Shown here: one piece after another, positions 23,439 through 35,480 of the stretch
How positions within the stretch are numbered: the first letter of the stretch is position 1
How the letters are laid out: every line of letters starts with the position of its first letter
Source: Dipteris shenzhenensis
Lineage: Eukaryota > Polypodiophyta > Polypodiopsida > Gleicheniales
Strand: one strand, 5' to 3'
DNA length: 64,000 bases
Assembly: GCA_047967505.1 (NCBI GenBank)
Contig: CM106540.1
Made by a program: the position numbers and the translations under genes
Notes under the pieces: generated by a model
What the model was told of the DNA's origin: nothing
Databases searched by the model: none
The model's input: only the letters and a program-made list of their open reading frames with translations

Positions 23439-23667
23439 GCTCTGATAACATGATAGAATGTGAAGAGGGGAGAGGAGAAGAGTGGAGATGAGGAGAGAGG
23501 GCACAGCTAGAGAGCACACCACAAATGACTAACTGTAAAGTAGATTTATTTGAATACCAACCCTTTTATGGTTAGGGTTAGGGCATCTAACCCTTTACTT
23601 TATAGCACTCTATTGGGTTAGTGCTACGCACATATCTAACACATGATGTTGAGATGGTTTCTCAATA
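23439..23667 (-). repeat. degenerate primer-binding site and 217-bp LTR, copy 1
   Basis: The - strand reads TGTTATCAGAGC at 23439-23450 (canonical TGGTATCAGAGC with one change). The LTR follows at 23451, starting tgatagaatg on the + strand and ending ...gatgttgagatggtttctcaata at 23667. The copy 2 LTR at 43393-43599 ends gatgttgagatgaatactcaaca, so this copy's terminal CA has become TA. The LTR contains a double 'ttagggttaggg' run near 23570. Confidence 0.65.
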
Positions 23668-24489
23668 TGATGGAGCTACCTAGGCCAGATGGGGTCTGAG
23701 GCGGGGGCCTAATGGCCACAATAGGTGGAGGCACAACGTCATTGACAATGGGGAGTGGGGCCGGCTCAGTAGGCAAGGGAGAAGTGAACATAGTGCTCAC
23801 AGTAGCAGTAGTGCACATATGTGAAAAAGGCATAGAGGCAACTAAGGGGATAGCGTGGTAGTCACCAAGGTCAAAGAGGGAAGAGGGATAGAATTTGTAA
23901 TGCAAGGCACACAATGGGCAGGGGTGCCAAAATGGTGGCGGGAAACATCACTATGTCAAGGAAGAACACCACAATGGGATCAAGTTGATCAGGGTCGGTT
24001 GTACCAGACTCTTGGGGAGGTGCTTGATTTCTTTGTGGAATTGCTTGAGGGACGGAGTGGAACAAGCCTTGGGCTTGTTTGCTTCTATTTGGAGGAACCA
24101 ACCCGTTGTTGATGTGGATGTCCACCGTCTTGTTTTGTAGCCTCACGAGCTCGAAGAAGAAAATGTAACACGAGATGCTAGTTTTGGAGAAGAGGTGGTT
24201 GAGTAGATGCTCGTTTGTTGTTTTCTTTCCAAAGTGCAACACTAGGGAAAATGCCTTGTGGCTGTCCTTGGGCAAGTGAAGTCAGAGGGAGACCCAGTCC
24301 TCTATGAGCTGGTATTACCTACTAGCCACTCAAACGACATTGCCCTGATCGAGTTGGGCAATGATGCTATCAGACTTGAGATGGATGGGGTTGTTCTCCA
24401 TGGCAGAGTGATCACTTCCAAGAGTTCTCCAGTACCATGGAACCAAAATAGGACATAATCCGATAGCCATTAACTGGCTTCTTGAATGT
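23668..24489. other. unassigned sequence between LTR and Gypsy pol
   Basis: No confident gene. On position it should hold the 3' end of the adjacent - strand Gypsy element (post-integrase and 3' LTR), but frames at 23636-23914 and 23871-24275 match nothing I recognise. Confidence 0.35.
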
Positions 24490-24720
24490 GTTGCCCTATA
24501 ATGTGCCCAATAAAATTGTTCCATCATGGAACCGATAAACGATCCAGTATAGTCCAGCCCATTGGAGCTTCAACTTACAAAAGTGAAGGCCTTGCCAGGA
24601 CCAGGGAGCATGAGCATTGCATCTTTTTCTTTGAAAATATGGAGTTTGGCGTGTCGATATACCCACTTCTTCCAGTGGCAATCCACGACATCAAAGCCAT
24701 TGGATGCAATGAATTGATCT

Positions 24721-25527
24721 TTATCGAGTTTGTGGAGTTGGTCCATCTATTGTGCAAAAGACTCCGTCGGTCCTCAGTTGTTTAGACAATGTGATGTGGA
24801 GGATCGGAACTAGGTACTCCATGTGTACCACTACCTCAATGCCATAAACCATTTTTGGAGGGGGAGATGCCAGTGGCGGCTTTGTATGCGGTATGAAAGG
24901 CTCACAGGGTAGACTATAGCATTTGATCCCAGTCACTCCAGTTCTCGTTGACCACCTTTGTCAAGATTTTTTGGATGAGCCACTTGGCCATTGGCCTAAG
25001 CATAGTATATCATGGGGAGCTTATGAATAATCATGTGATGCTTGGTAAGCTTAGTCATGATGTTGTTCACAAAGTAGCCACCTTGGTCACTGATGATCTC
25101 CACCCGATAACTAAAGCAAGTCATAATCTGCTCATAGACAAACTTGGTCATAGAAGCTACTAAATTTGTCCCTCATTGCACATGCCTTAACCCAGTTAGT
25201 GCAGTACTATTGTGACTATAATGTACTTGTTTCTAGACTAGCTTGAACGCTCAATGAACTCAAAACCCCATTTTTGGAAGAGCTTAAGGGGGAGCACTGT
25301 GTTTTGTGGCATGTGATTAGGAATGGTTGGCTAGCCCAATCAATGGCAAGCATCACAATGCTTCGCAAAGGCGATGGCATTGCCAAGAATTGTAGGACAC
25401 TAGAGTCCGGCATGCAAGATCGTTTGGCCTGTAGTGTCTTGCTGACAAAATATCCTCTAGCCAATTTTTGGTGTGCTTTCTGTAGAACTGCAAATTGTTC
25501 ATGCAATGGCACATATCGATGAAGCAC
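24721..25527 (-). pseudogene. Gypsy integrase remnant
   Basis: The frame at 25216-25527 reads KAHQKLARGYFVSKTLQAK, resembling the zinc-binding and linker part of Gypsy integrase. The core at about 24950-25200 is broken: the text around VGGYFVNNIMTKLTKHHMI corresponds to a block that precedes the second catalytic aspartate. The frame at 24721-24936 ends the domain (KMVYGIEVVVHMEYLVP, matching P-x-x-L-V-Y-G-x-E-A-V-x-P). The catalytic triad is not intact. Confidence 0.65.
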
Positions 25528-25752
25528 TTTGTCAAGGCGAAGGCCATAAAGGCATCTCGTGATAATTCAAAATTTTGACTCCGGACTGTGAATCACGAGA
25601 TAGGTATCGATCGAGGATTTTGATTTCAATGAACTGGAACATATCATCATACCACATTGGTATGAATGCTAGAATGTCTTCTTGCATTTGCTCTACATCT
25701 GACACCACCGGTGGTGCTCTATTTGGCGCCATGGAGGCTTCAGGTTCCATGG

Positions 25753-27870
25753 TCACAATCGTGAATAAGTTTGCACTAGGAAAATAATCCACAAACAAAT
25801 CAGGGTGTTCTTTGCTCTCCACAATCCGTACAGACAATCAGCGATCGCATGCAAACCCTGTGGAGTATGCATAATAGAAAAGTCAAATTCTTGTAACAAA
25901 AACATCCAATGGGCTACCTTACTTGTGAGGTGTGGCTTGTTGATGAGGTATAGGAGCATTGAATGGTCCACATGGAAGGTTCCGAGCATATAAAGCTAGA
26001 ATTTGTTGACAGTGTAAAGCATGCCAAGATCTTCTTTATTGGTGGTGCAGTAGCTTTTCTCAATCTCTGACTAGCATAGTAGAGGGGTTGGTAGCACCCT
26101 TTGGTCTTTTGCTGCATCAATACTACATCAATGGCCGTATTGGAGGCATCGATGAGTAGGGGGAAGGGAAACTTCCAATCTAGCGGTTAAACGATCAGAG
26201 TATTTTGCAAGCATTAGTTTCAGGTACTAGAATGCATGGTCACATCGTTCGTTCCACACAAAGGGCTTCATATTGACTTGGATGTGAGCGGGTGCAACTA
26301 CGTCTATGAGGTACTAGAGCATCCAGCTATGCTAGCAAACATGGCCCAAGAATTGGGTCAATCGCTTACCCATTGTAGGTCGTTTAGCCTTGCAGATCTG
26401 TTTGAAGATCAAGAGCAATTCCGTCTTTAGAAATTGGTGTGCTTGAGGTGCATGCCACTACGTGTTGCAATGGTGTTTGTTGGATTGAGTGATAGGCAAG
26501 CTACATAGTTGAGGCACAGCTCAAGATGATGGAGGTGCTCTACCTAAGTGCCAAAAACACTAAAGTCATCCAAGAAAATTTGCATGAAGGACATCAAGTA
26601 TTCATAAAAAATTTCTTGTACAAAGCATTGCAATGCCACCGGTGCATTCTTGAGACAGGAAGTCATCACATTTGATGCAAACACCCCTCATTTGATAATG
26701 AACATGGTTTCCTCTTGTTCTTCCCTAACCATGTGTACGTGGTTGTAACCACTAAACCCATTGAGGAAGGGTATGGGGGAGGGTTAGTCACCGTGGCAAC
26801 ATTGGGTTTTTATTTTTCTTTGAAATGATGACTATTGGGGAGAGCCACGTGGCTCGATCAATAGGATATATGAAGCATACTTGCAACAGCTTGTCAATTT
26901 CTTCTTTCACCTTTTGGCCATGATTTGGGTTTATCCAATACCGTGTTGTCAAACCATCCGTGAGCACAATCCAGTGTTGGTAAAATTGGGGATCAATGCC
27001 CTTCATGTCAATGTAACTCCAAGTGAAAATGTATACAAAGGAGCCAAGAAGGCTCTAGAGGTCAGACTGGAATTCAACCGTAAGCCAAGAACTAACCCAA
27101 ACAATTCATGGGTTGGAGTTCAAACCAAGGTTCAAGTCGAATAGGTCATCTTCTTTGACATGCCATGAGTTTTGGAGTTCATGTTCAAAGGCTTGCTTTG
27201 TCTATATAAGTGTTCGAATGGTAGGATCATCTTCCATGGTATCATCACATGAAGTGTCAAAATCAAGCTATTCTTTTGTTCCATCAAGGGGCTATGTCAT
27301 TCCTTGGTATTAGTGGTAATTGTCAAGATTGGCTATAAGATCCACTTCGAAGAGGCTGACGAGGTCAGGGTTATTCCAGAGGAACTTGTCTTCTTCATCT
27401 TCATGCAACCCATAAATCATGTTGATGCCTTCAAAAACTTGAGGCTGAATAAAAAAATTGAGGCCGTATGCACATCTAAATAGGGTACTTTACCTTTACT
27501 AACATCTTAACCTTCCTTTTTCCCTTCTGGATAGTGGTCTGAATGGAGTACCATGCTTTTTTTACACATGCCTGCTAGAGCCATGGCCTACCCAAGAGCA
27601 TGGGGTAAGAGCCACTAACATACCCATTTATAGCACTATGATGGCAATTACAAATGTGAGGTCATCAACTCTAATAATAACTCCATAGAGAAGGCCCATT
27701 GGTTGTACACATCGTTGATCCTCCATTCTTTAAGTGGCATTTGGGGCTGGTCCCCATCCAAAGAATCCGAGCCACCAACACATAACATCAAACATAGTGT
27801 TCATGCTTGAGCCACCATTAAGCAACACACCTAGAATAGCTTGGCCCATCAGCACTGTTGTAATTACAAC
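25753..27870 (-). pseudogene. Gypsy protease, reverse transcriptase and RNase H, broken
   Basis: The protease near 27730-27870 reads GVLLNGGSSMNTMFDV; the family's catalytic aspartate (D-G-G-S) is N here. The reverse transcriptase frame at 26788-27006 has YWINPNHGQKVKEEIDKLL and DRATWLSPIVIISKKN (fingers). Downstream, with stops, come YNHVHMVREEQEETMF and QIFLDDFSVFGT, the active site at about 26550-26584. RNase H is seen at 25914-26120 (PLYYASQRLRKA) and 25753-25989 (FHVDHSMLLYLINKPHL; FDFSIMHTPQGLHAIADCL). The domains are in order but not in one frame. Confidence 0.8.
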
Positions 27871-28347
27871 ACTATATTTTTGGTCATACACTAGCCTTTT
27901 GATCCCTTCAATAGTAGGTCAGGCTGGGCAATGGAAATAGTCGGACTAGCACTAGTTGGGCTTGCATCACACACCGTTGGAACTGTGGTGGCTACCAAAG
28001 TGACCTCCTTTAAGATTAGTGTAGTTAGATCTGTTGGATTGAGGAGTTGCATGCATAAGCACTAGTGGACGGTTGGCACAATCTTTACCAGCTCTACTGA
28101 ACTAAAATGTTGATCTTTGCATCCCTCAATGCTTCCCATAATTTAAAATCGGCGTTTGAGGCCAAATCAGCACCTATACTAGGGTTGACTGCCACATCAA
28201 TGGGCACACTCAACACTCCCTGGGGAAGTATCTATTTCTGTGAGGAGGGATATTTTTTAAACTTGTATATAGTTGGAACGTGTCCCAACTAGAGATTGCA
28301 TATCTTTGACCTCACTTCAATACTAGGGTGTGAACTTTTGCTTGTGC

Positions 28348-28758
28348 CTACCAATCGATTGGCTCTTTGTCTTTCTTGATAAAATAATCATCTAGTAATG
28401 TAGGACCTGGTGAGATCTTCATCACTCTTCTCACAACATTAACCATCGCAACATAGTTAGTAAACTTTCCATCCGTCGGCTCATCTAGAGACACAATATT
28501 CACTGTGTTCATTTGGGAAGCTGTAGGAGGAGTCACAGTTATTTGGGCATGAAACTTCTCCTTCTCCACTTGATGAGGTTTGAATAACTTACACTCAGTC
28601 TTATGGTGACCGAGCACATTACAATAATAACAAATCATCTGCCCAAGGGGCCCACTATTGGAGGTCCATTGTCGACTGTGGTAGGGGTGACTTGTGGTCA
28701 TGGGAGCCATAGCAGGGACTGTTGCAGATATCGAGGTAGCATAAAGGGCCTGGATCAT
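28348..28758 (-). pseudogene. Gypsy gag C-terminus with zinc knuckle
   Basis: A 136-codon frame. Near residues 43-56 it has CYYCNVLGHHKTEC, a complete CX2CX4HX4C zinc knuckle used in RNA packaging. The tail (PTASQMNTVNIVSL) resembles the linker to protease. The capsid half would lie to the right of 28758, but nothing recognisable is seen there, so the 5' end is lost or eroded. Confidence 0.75.
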
Positions 28759-28760
28759 GG

Positions 28761-29837
28761 CCGTTGCAAGTTGAGGTGCTTGACGAGCATTATACCATCA
28801 TGCGTCAGTAGTGTGCATAGCGGTCTAGCATATAGCACACTAGATTTGGTTTTGAGGCCCAGTCTTCAAGTTCATGGGTCATTGTTGTGGCACTTGTTGC
28901 ACAAAACACTAGATTGGAGGCTCAAAGTAGCTGCAATACCATCCTCAAGGAAGAGGCTTTTGCCGCAAAGTCCTTTTATGGAGTGGTGTCATTCACACGA
29001 TGCTTTTTACACAAGTGCCAACTCTCACTGTGCTTTTTTGCTTCATCATATGAGCTATTACTGCCGAATGTTGATAGCCTTTCCCTTGTTCCTGAGTTTT
29101 GACTAGTTTAATCATGTTGGCTGAGTTTCTATGCACACAAGCTCATAATGAAGATGCTCACTCTTGGAATCTATGGGATGTATCGCACAAAACAACTGAG
29201 CAGTACATTTTATCCAGAGACCATGCAATCAAAAATCGTTACCATTACTATAAGAGTGACCATTACACAGAAGGCACGAGTACCTTTTTTGCCATGTTTG
29301 CATCACCACGGTAGGAATTCTTAAGGATTACTAGCTTGTGGCCCGAGTTGCACATAGTTGTTTGCAGTATGCTATTGTATATTGCACATTATAGAGAGGC
29401 AATAAGGCTATCCTACCAGGCTAGTTAATGGAAGATTGATGAACTCAGTTACGTGATGATAAGTAGGCAAAATGCTGAAGTGACTTGGTTGATAGGTTCC
29501 ATGGAAGAGAGTTTCCTTATATAGCACTCTCTCCAAAACTATTGATCAGTGAGTCATTTCATCTCCAATCAGCCTTTAATTTCCTCATAACTATGCACAT
29601 AACGCCTCGACCATGTGTTATAACTAGTCCTCACAAACATGTTTCATACCACCATCCCATGCCACAAAATATTTTTATGAAAACATCTCAAAATCGTGTC
29701 AATAATTGCCTTGTTAAAAAGGCTTATAGTTCATCATATTAATATGGATCCATTGTCTATTATTCTTAACTCGTCTTTAAGCTAACATTATCGTGATGCT
29801 TGAATTAATGCCAAACAATAACGTGAACACTAGCGTA

Positions 29838-29871
<34 letters not shown>

Positions 29872-30529
29872 CTTAAAATTTGAAACCTTTCAACAACATG
29901 ACACACAAAGCTCAGATAAAGGTGGACAAGAAACATTTCATTATATGGTTGCATATTCAATATGTAGAAATTGGTACAAGGTAGTCCAAGCTCCAAGGTC
30001 AATGTTGTCACTGTCTCTCCCAAGGGCAGGGTGTTGGTCACCTACAGTCGTGTTGCTGCTTGTTGTAGCATAGGTGTATACAAGTGTAGCATAGGTCCTT
30101 CAGTCGTATTCCAGTGAGAGGTGTAGGCTACAGTGTGGAAAGTAGATCTCATGCACGCGTGGATGAGAAAGCAAGCTTGATCACAATGATGGATGGAGGA
30201 TCTCACCTCCATGGGAGTTCAAGGGTTTAGGAGGTTGCAGGGCTCAAAAGGGGAAAAAAGTTAGGTGTTACTAGATGATAGGAGTTAGATTCTTGGATTA
30301 GGAGGTAGTGTTGAGAGGCATGGGAGCATGCATTTCTATAAAGGTCCAAAGGATGGTACTGGAGTTAGGTAGGGATGTGAGAAGATTAGAAAAGAGAGTG
30401 GCCAGATAAGGGAGATAAGATTGAAGGTAGACCACATATTCCTCTCACATATCTTTGTCGATTCTGGTAGGCATTGTCAGCTTTATGTATGATTTTTCTA
30501 GGAGTTATATCCTAGGGAAGTTGATTGTG
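28761..30529. other. no gene; includes a (GA)n microsatellite
   Basis: No recognised frame. A GA dinucleotide run lies at about 29837-29868. A sequence containing 'tgtagcataggt' is repeated near 30064-30090. Confidence 0.4.
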
Positions 30530-31560
30530 ATTGTTGTAGTAAGGGTAGGAGGTTGGCTACTATCTAAAGAGGGGGGGCTTCCCATCAAGCACTCATATAG
30601 TAGTATTGCATCATCCTTTAACCATATGAGATTTGCATGCACTGAGACACAAAACACATTTCTCTCATCTTCATCCATATACTAGCATAGATCCCGGAAA
30701 GTCTTTGTGCTCACGGGCCTAGTCCAATCAATACCAGATACTGCATGTAACATCTTGATTTGTGAGTGTTTCCAATGAATGCATATTTTTTCTTCAAGGT
30801 GATCCTCTTTCTAGATGGCTGCAACAAGCTCTTGGTATAATGTAGTGATGTCCTATAGCAACAGATCTTGTGTTGACCCCTCCGCATCATCGTTGGCTTG
30901 AATTAGTAGTTGAAGTTCCAACTTGGAAATTATTGCCTTTTGATTTTGCAACTCTATGCACTTTTCTTAATACTTACCCAGTGTTGAGGTGTATGCAATC
31001 TTTAGACTATTGAATTATTGAGTTGCTTTTGGCTACCCTGGCAATTGATCATTAAGCATGCGGAGTTGGAGTATCTCTTGTTCTTGAGCATCCAGTTCTG
31101 CTTTGGCATTCACAAGTATCTCCCTTAATGGTATGCATTTCTTCTCTAGTGCTTGAATTTTATGTTTATGTTCTTTAAGGCTATGATGTAACTCATTGTT
31201 TATGTCTATTATGGCATCGATATGATCCTCTTGAAGTAGCAGGCTTTCATTTAAGTGCACCATTTCTTGCTTTAGATAATGACAAGTGACTTGCAAATGG
31301 GAAAGGTATAACTGGACCTCTTTGTTTCTTCTCAAGGCATTAGATAGTTGTAGGTGTTTTTCTTGAGGAAAACCGTGGCTTGTAAGGCCTCCTTCCTACT
31401 TTCTGCTAGAGCATTTTGAACAAGGAGTTGTTGCTGCATTTTCTTGGCCATTCTTTCCTTAAGCTTATAAATTTTAGTCTCAGCACTTTGCAATTTGGTT
31501 TGGAGGGATGAGAGCATCTGTCTTTCCATTTCTCTTTCTTGCTCATATGATGCCATGGTA
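30530..31560 (-). pseudogene. long coiled-coil frame of a retroelement, unknown family
   Basis: Reading leftward from 31556, MASYEQEREMERQMLSSL begins a heptad-rich, Leu/Glu/Gln/Lys-rich stretch (KLQSAETKIYKLKERM; QALEKKCIPLREILVNAKAE). After one frameshift near 31340-31350 it continues with SHLQVTCHYLKQEMVHLNES and then, with isolated in-frame stops, QNQKAIISKLELQLLIQ, HWKHSQIKMLHAVSG and MDEDERNVFCVSVHANLIW to about 30530: roughly 340 codons. It follows a gag-protease unit on the same strand with about 50 bases between, where reverse transcriptase is normally found. I do not recognise the protein. It was probably a coiled-coil structural ORF of the element, now dead. Confidence 0.55.
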
Positions 31561-31610
31561 CCAAATAACTATCACCATTGTTGCAATTACTGACTGTAAT
31601 GGTGTATAAT

Positions 31611-33961
31611 CTAGAATGAAGCAATTTTTGTTGGCACATTATCAACAATGCCCAATGGCTTCATTTTAGTGTGGTTGGCTAGGCGGATGTTGAATATAGA
31701 CTTCTGTATTGGAGGTAGGCCCCATTCTTCATAAAGATATTTTGCTAAAATGTTTACACTAGATCCATCGTCCACTATTGCAGGGTATTGGCCAAAGGCT
31801 TTCTGCTCCAATGAGATGGTTACATTACATTTTTTATGTCATCCATAGCACCGAATTTTATTGAAATAACCTTATCTTCTTCTTCATATGGGGGGAAGTA
31901 TTGTGAAGATTCTATCCATCCCTTGAAACTCTCCCACATTGTAGGGCAATTTCCTAGTAAGGCTCCAATTGGCATCATGATGGGGCAGCTTATCAAGCTG
32001 ACTAATGCAATACCATCCAATTGGGTATGTTTTGCATGTTGCTCCATTACCCTTTGGAATGTGTTGGGATCAATCATTGTGTCAATGCTGGGTGATGAGG
32101 GTGCTCTAACCTCTGCTGCTGCCATCTTGTCTACCTCAAATTTCTCTTGCTCATGTTGTACCCATTGCTTCAAGGATTGATAACGAGCTTCCTCAATTTC
32201 AGCATTGGGGTATGCTTCCTTTGATTCTTAGGTGGCACTGTCTGTATATGTGCTGGGCTGAGCTGTGGGCTTGGTGAGGCTTGTTTTACTAGAGGACTCT
32301 TTGCTTTTTGAGTGGAAAGGAGTTTTTTTTGTGCCGCTTCTTTTGGCTGCCTTGTTACGATCAAGTATGGCTAAGATACCACATTTTATGTAGCCACACT
32401 ATGACTTTCCACACTAATCATCCCCAGGGGTACATCAGGTTTTACTTCATTGTTTGGTTGAGGCTTTGCTCTTAGTGGTCAGTCCATGCATGCATGCCCA
32501 ACTCCACACTCTCTGCACATAGGTTGAAATGTAACAAGGTTACCCTTATGTGGGCATTCCACAATGCCATAGTTTTCCCCATGACCAAAACACTTGATGG
32601 GTTTTCGATATGTGGTTGACCCTACTTGACTTGCATATACATGAATGAGTCCTTCTATACCTTCCATGTAGTACATTGGGTACTCATGTTCATACTTGTA
32701 TTGTGGTTTCAGCTCTTCAAGTTGGAGTTATTGCACTGGAACTACTGGAGCAAGATTGGTGGCTAGAGGGTACTACAAAGGATTGGCATTTCTCAACAGT
32801 TGAGGCACTTGTGTCCACACCAAAATGGGATTGAGCCATGGCACTTGTGCATTGGGTCCTACTGTTGGCTACCTATATACTAGGATTGGCACCTATTGTT
32901 GGTACTATTGGGTCGGGATTGTGCAACCCTCATATTGTAGAAGTAGGTGTTTACCTCATGGCCTCTAACATTGCAAGTGGCACACCATAACCTTGGGGGT
33001 TGAGTCTGTTCCTTAGGATTGGGTACTTATTGGCCATGTGGTTGGCCATAAAGTGTGGGCATCAGACTTTCTCTCTCCATGGGTACTGTGGTGGCTAAGA
33101 AACGTGCAACTTTTGTTCTATGACCTGCATCATTTCATCTTTTACTCTTAGGGCCATGGCTGCCACTTTGTCCTCGGTGGCGCGATTGTTGTTGGAAGTG
33201 CTTCCCTTCTTTGAAGGTTTTTTGCTCACAATGAATTGATTTATATTCATCATTGAATCGGTCATGCCATCCTCAATGTCAATTGCCACTTCATGAGCAT
33301 TGCAAAAATGTGCATAGCTACTAACTTTTTCATGTCCTTGCGAATTGATTTTTTCAGTCCAAAGATGAACCATTCTATGAGGTACTTATCATTTGGACAG
33401 GGATTTTCATTCTTCCTAAGTATGTACTGACCTTTTCTTTCTTGTGCATTTCCATATTTCCATATTTCTGACCTTTTCTTTCTTGCACATTTCCATATTT
33501 CCCAATTAAAGTGTGGGGTAATCTTGTAGCCTTTCTATTTGGAACCTTCTCCTGAACTACTGGGATAGCAGTGCCCATATGGCTCTTTGTTCTATGAGAA
33601 GGTTGAGGTACCATTTCGAGGCCTCGTCGATTAGGACCATCAAAAACCAAGCGGATTTGGTTTCATTTTGATTGATCACCTCTAGCACAACATGCTGCAT
33701 CAAAGAATTGAAGAAATCTGATAGGATTTCCTTGTCCATTGTACTTTGGCATTTCTAATTTGCCAAAGTTTCTTCTTCCATTTTGGTTGTTGTTGTGGTT
33801 GTGTCATTGATCGAAGTAATCTTCAGGATGCAAATGCTTAGGTCCTCCATGCTGCTTGTCGATGGTGAGAGGTTGAATTCTTGGAGGGCGTCAAGGGCAG
33901 AAGAAAGTTTGTGAAAGTATGTAGGTACTAGTCTTAGGCCAGATATAAGGTGCATACACAA
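31611..33961 (-). mobile_element. retroelement gag and protease, decayed
   Basis: From right to left on the - strand: a capsid-like region (33557-33739, LMQHVVLEVINQNETKSAW; 33095-33373), a cysteine-rich knuckle at 32479-32676 (CFGHGENYGIVECPHKG; MCRECGVGHACMD, two partial CCHC units), a basic proline-rich linker (32170-32364), a 117-codon frame (31820-32173), and an aspartic protease at 31611-31811 (IVDDGSSVNILAKYLYEEWG with D-G-S at the active site, then MKPLGIVDNVPTKI). The protease core looks better preserved than the rest. No reverse transcriptase or integrase follows; the coiled-coil frame at 30530-31560 does. Confidence 0.65.
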
Positions 33962-34254
33962 TGCTTAATTGTATCTTTCAAGTGAGTTCATCTGACTATG
34001 AAATCCGCCATTGATTTCAACCTTTGTAGCCCAAAAAAGGCAAAAAATATGCAATCAATTGGTTGAAATCAATGCCTATGTAGTGGCAACTAGCGAGACC
34101 CAAAATGATGCAAAAATGATGTGAAATTTTTCTTTTGATATAGATCTTTACGTGCATGAAATTTGGATTTAAACTAGGTGCGATTTGGCCTACAAACGGC
34201 CAAGATACGAGCCCTTGAAGAAGGGGCAAACATAGATAAATTTTTTCGATAAAG

Positions 34255-34450
34255 GCCCTCTTTCTCTCTCTCGCTCTTTTTTTTTTTGTTGGGAGGATTG
34301 GTTAACCTAAACTAACCTAACGCCCACTAACTACCTATGAGTTAGATCCCTCCCTTTCTCTTTTTTTTTTTGTTTTTTTGGTTGGGAGCCCTAACCTAAC
34401 CAAATGTACTACAATTAGTTTGACTAACCTAAGGTTAGTTAGTCCTACCC

Positions 34451-34486
<36 letters not shown>

Positions 34487-34515
34487 CCTAACTTAAGGGT
34501 TAGTTAGTCCTACCC

Positions 34516-34568
<53 letters not shown>

Positions 34569-34648
34569 CCCTAACCTAACCTAATGTACTATGGTTAGTT
34601 TGACTAACCTAAGGGTTAGTTAGTCCTACCCTAATCCCTCCCTCCCTC

Positions 34649-34723
<75 letters not shown>

Positions 34724-34738
34724 TTCTCTTCTCTCTTT
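34255..34738. repeat. compound minisatellite: (CT)n plus a CCTAA-rich unit
   Basis: CT tracts at about 34453-34485, 34519-34566 and 34647-34737 alternate with a unit beginning agccctaacctaacc and ending gttagttagtcctaccctaatc. Two full copies and one shortened copy are present; the shortened copy (34486-34518) has lost its middle. The unit is not a telomere array. Confidence 0.85.
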
Positions 34739-35480
34739 AGAGGCTGCACAAATTACAAAAAAGGCACAGTGATCTAGGGAGGAGGTCGCATGATTTTTGG
34801 GTGCCAGTGCAATTTTCGAGAAGCGATGATGTGGTTTTCGAGAAGCAGTGGCGATTTTTGAGAGTTGCGATGGCTCGCGATGCCTGCATGGTGCATGGCA
34901 CCAACCGCTTGCGATGGCTGAGGCAATCTCAAGGGGGGGGAGTGAGGAGTTGGACCTCTTTTGCAGGAGACCTTGGACAAGAGTCCCTCCACAAAGTGGG
35001 GGGACCTTTTGGGTCTCTACATAAAGTGGAGGGACCTTTTGGGTCTCTTCACAAAGTGGGGGACTGGCAAAAGTGTAGGCTTTATCTTTCTCTCTCTAGA
35101 TTTAGTATTTCTCTCTCTAGATCCTGATTTTGCAAGTATGATTGAATGTTTTCTAGAGAGGATTTTGGCTCTCCTCATCCTTTAAGATTCATCATATCAT
35201 CTTTTAGGCTCAAGATATTACAAGCGGAGCTTTGCCACTACTCTACACACACAATGATCTCATCGTTGTTGCTCTAGACTGCACTTCTGGCCCTTGTTGC
35301 CACAGGGTCAACTGTCAGGGTCCACTTACGTGTCACCATTAAAAAAACCATATGTTGGAACAATATAGCTTAATTTGGGAAGACAAGTAATGCATGTGCT
35401 CCTTGGCTTGTTATAGCTTTACCAAGAAACAAAGACTTCCCTGTAGATTCTAAGGTAGAATTTGTTTAAGGAAATTTTGT
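34739..35480. other. unassigned; contains a short direct repeat
   Basis: A 32-bp unit ending gggaccttttgggtctc is repeated two to three times at 34990-35065 (variants aaagtggggggacc, aaagtggagggacc and aaagtgggggact). No gene is recognised. Confidence 0.45.

Larger units (their letters stand above)
21500..23667 (-). mobile_element. non-coding LTR element, copy 1 (LARD/TRIM-like)
   Basis: A short LTR (23451-23667) and degenerate primer-binding site lie at the right. Leftward there is a leader full of 'tctctca' motifs (about 23060-23440), then G-T rich non-coding sequence with a large tandem duplication, then a segment rich in 'gatgtggca' words. The same layout recurs at 40400-43599 with a similar LTR. 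No gag or pol is present. Non-autonomous elements of this kind rely on proteins from other elements. The left end and 3' LTR were not found. Confidence 0.6.
24490..28760 (-). mobile_element. Ty3/Gypsy element, gag to integrase, heavily decayed
   Basis: The - strand order is gag zinc knuckle (28758-28348), protease (about 27870-27730), reverse transcriptase (27006 to about 26540), RNase H (26120-25753) and integrase (25527 to about 24721). This pol order, with integrase after RNase H, defines Ty3/Gypsy. Every domain is broken by stops or frameshifts. No LTR pair could be assigned. Wording of the protease (N-G-G-S-S-M-N) and of the reverse transcriptase active site (FLDDFSVFG) fits a non-chromovirus plant lineage, but the lineage is not certain. 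Confidence 0.85.

Noticed and set aside
23570-23600. ttagggttaggg as a telomeric insertion
   Set aside because: Only two hexamer-like units, inside a short LTR; too short to indicate telomere-derived sequence.
24490-28760. Reading this region as an endogenous pararetrovirus (Caulimoviridae)
   Set aside because: An integrase follows RNase H and no movement-protein domain was seen, which fits a Ty3/Gypsy element.
34385-34640. CCCTAA-like words suggesting an interstitial telomere array
   Set aside because: The words are irregular (cctaacctaacc, ccctaatc) within a longer unit alternating with CT tracts, without consecutive TTTAGGG repeats.
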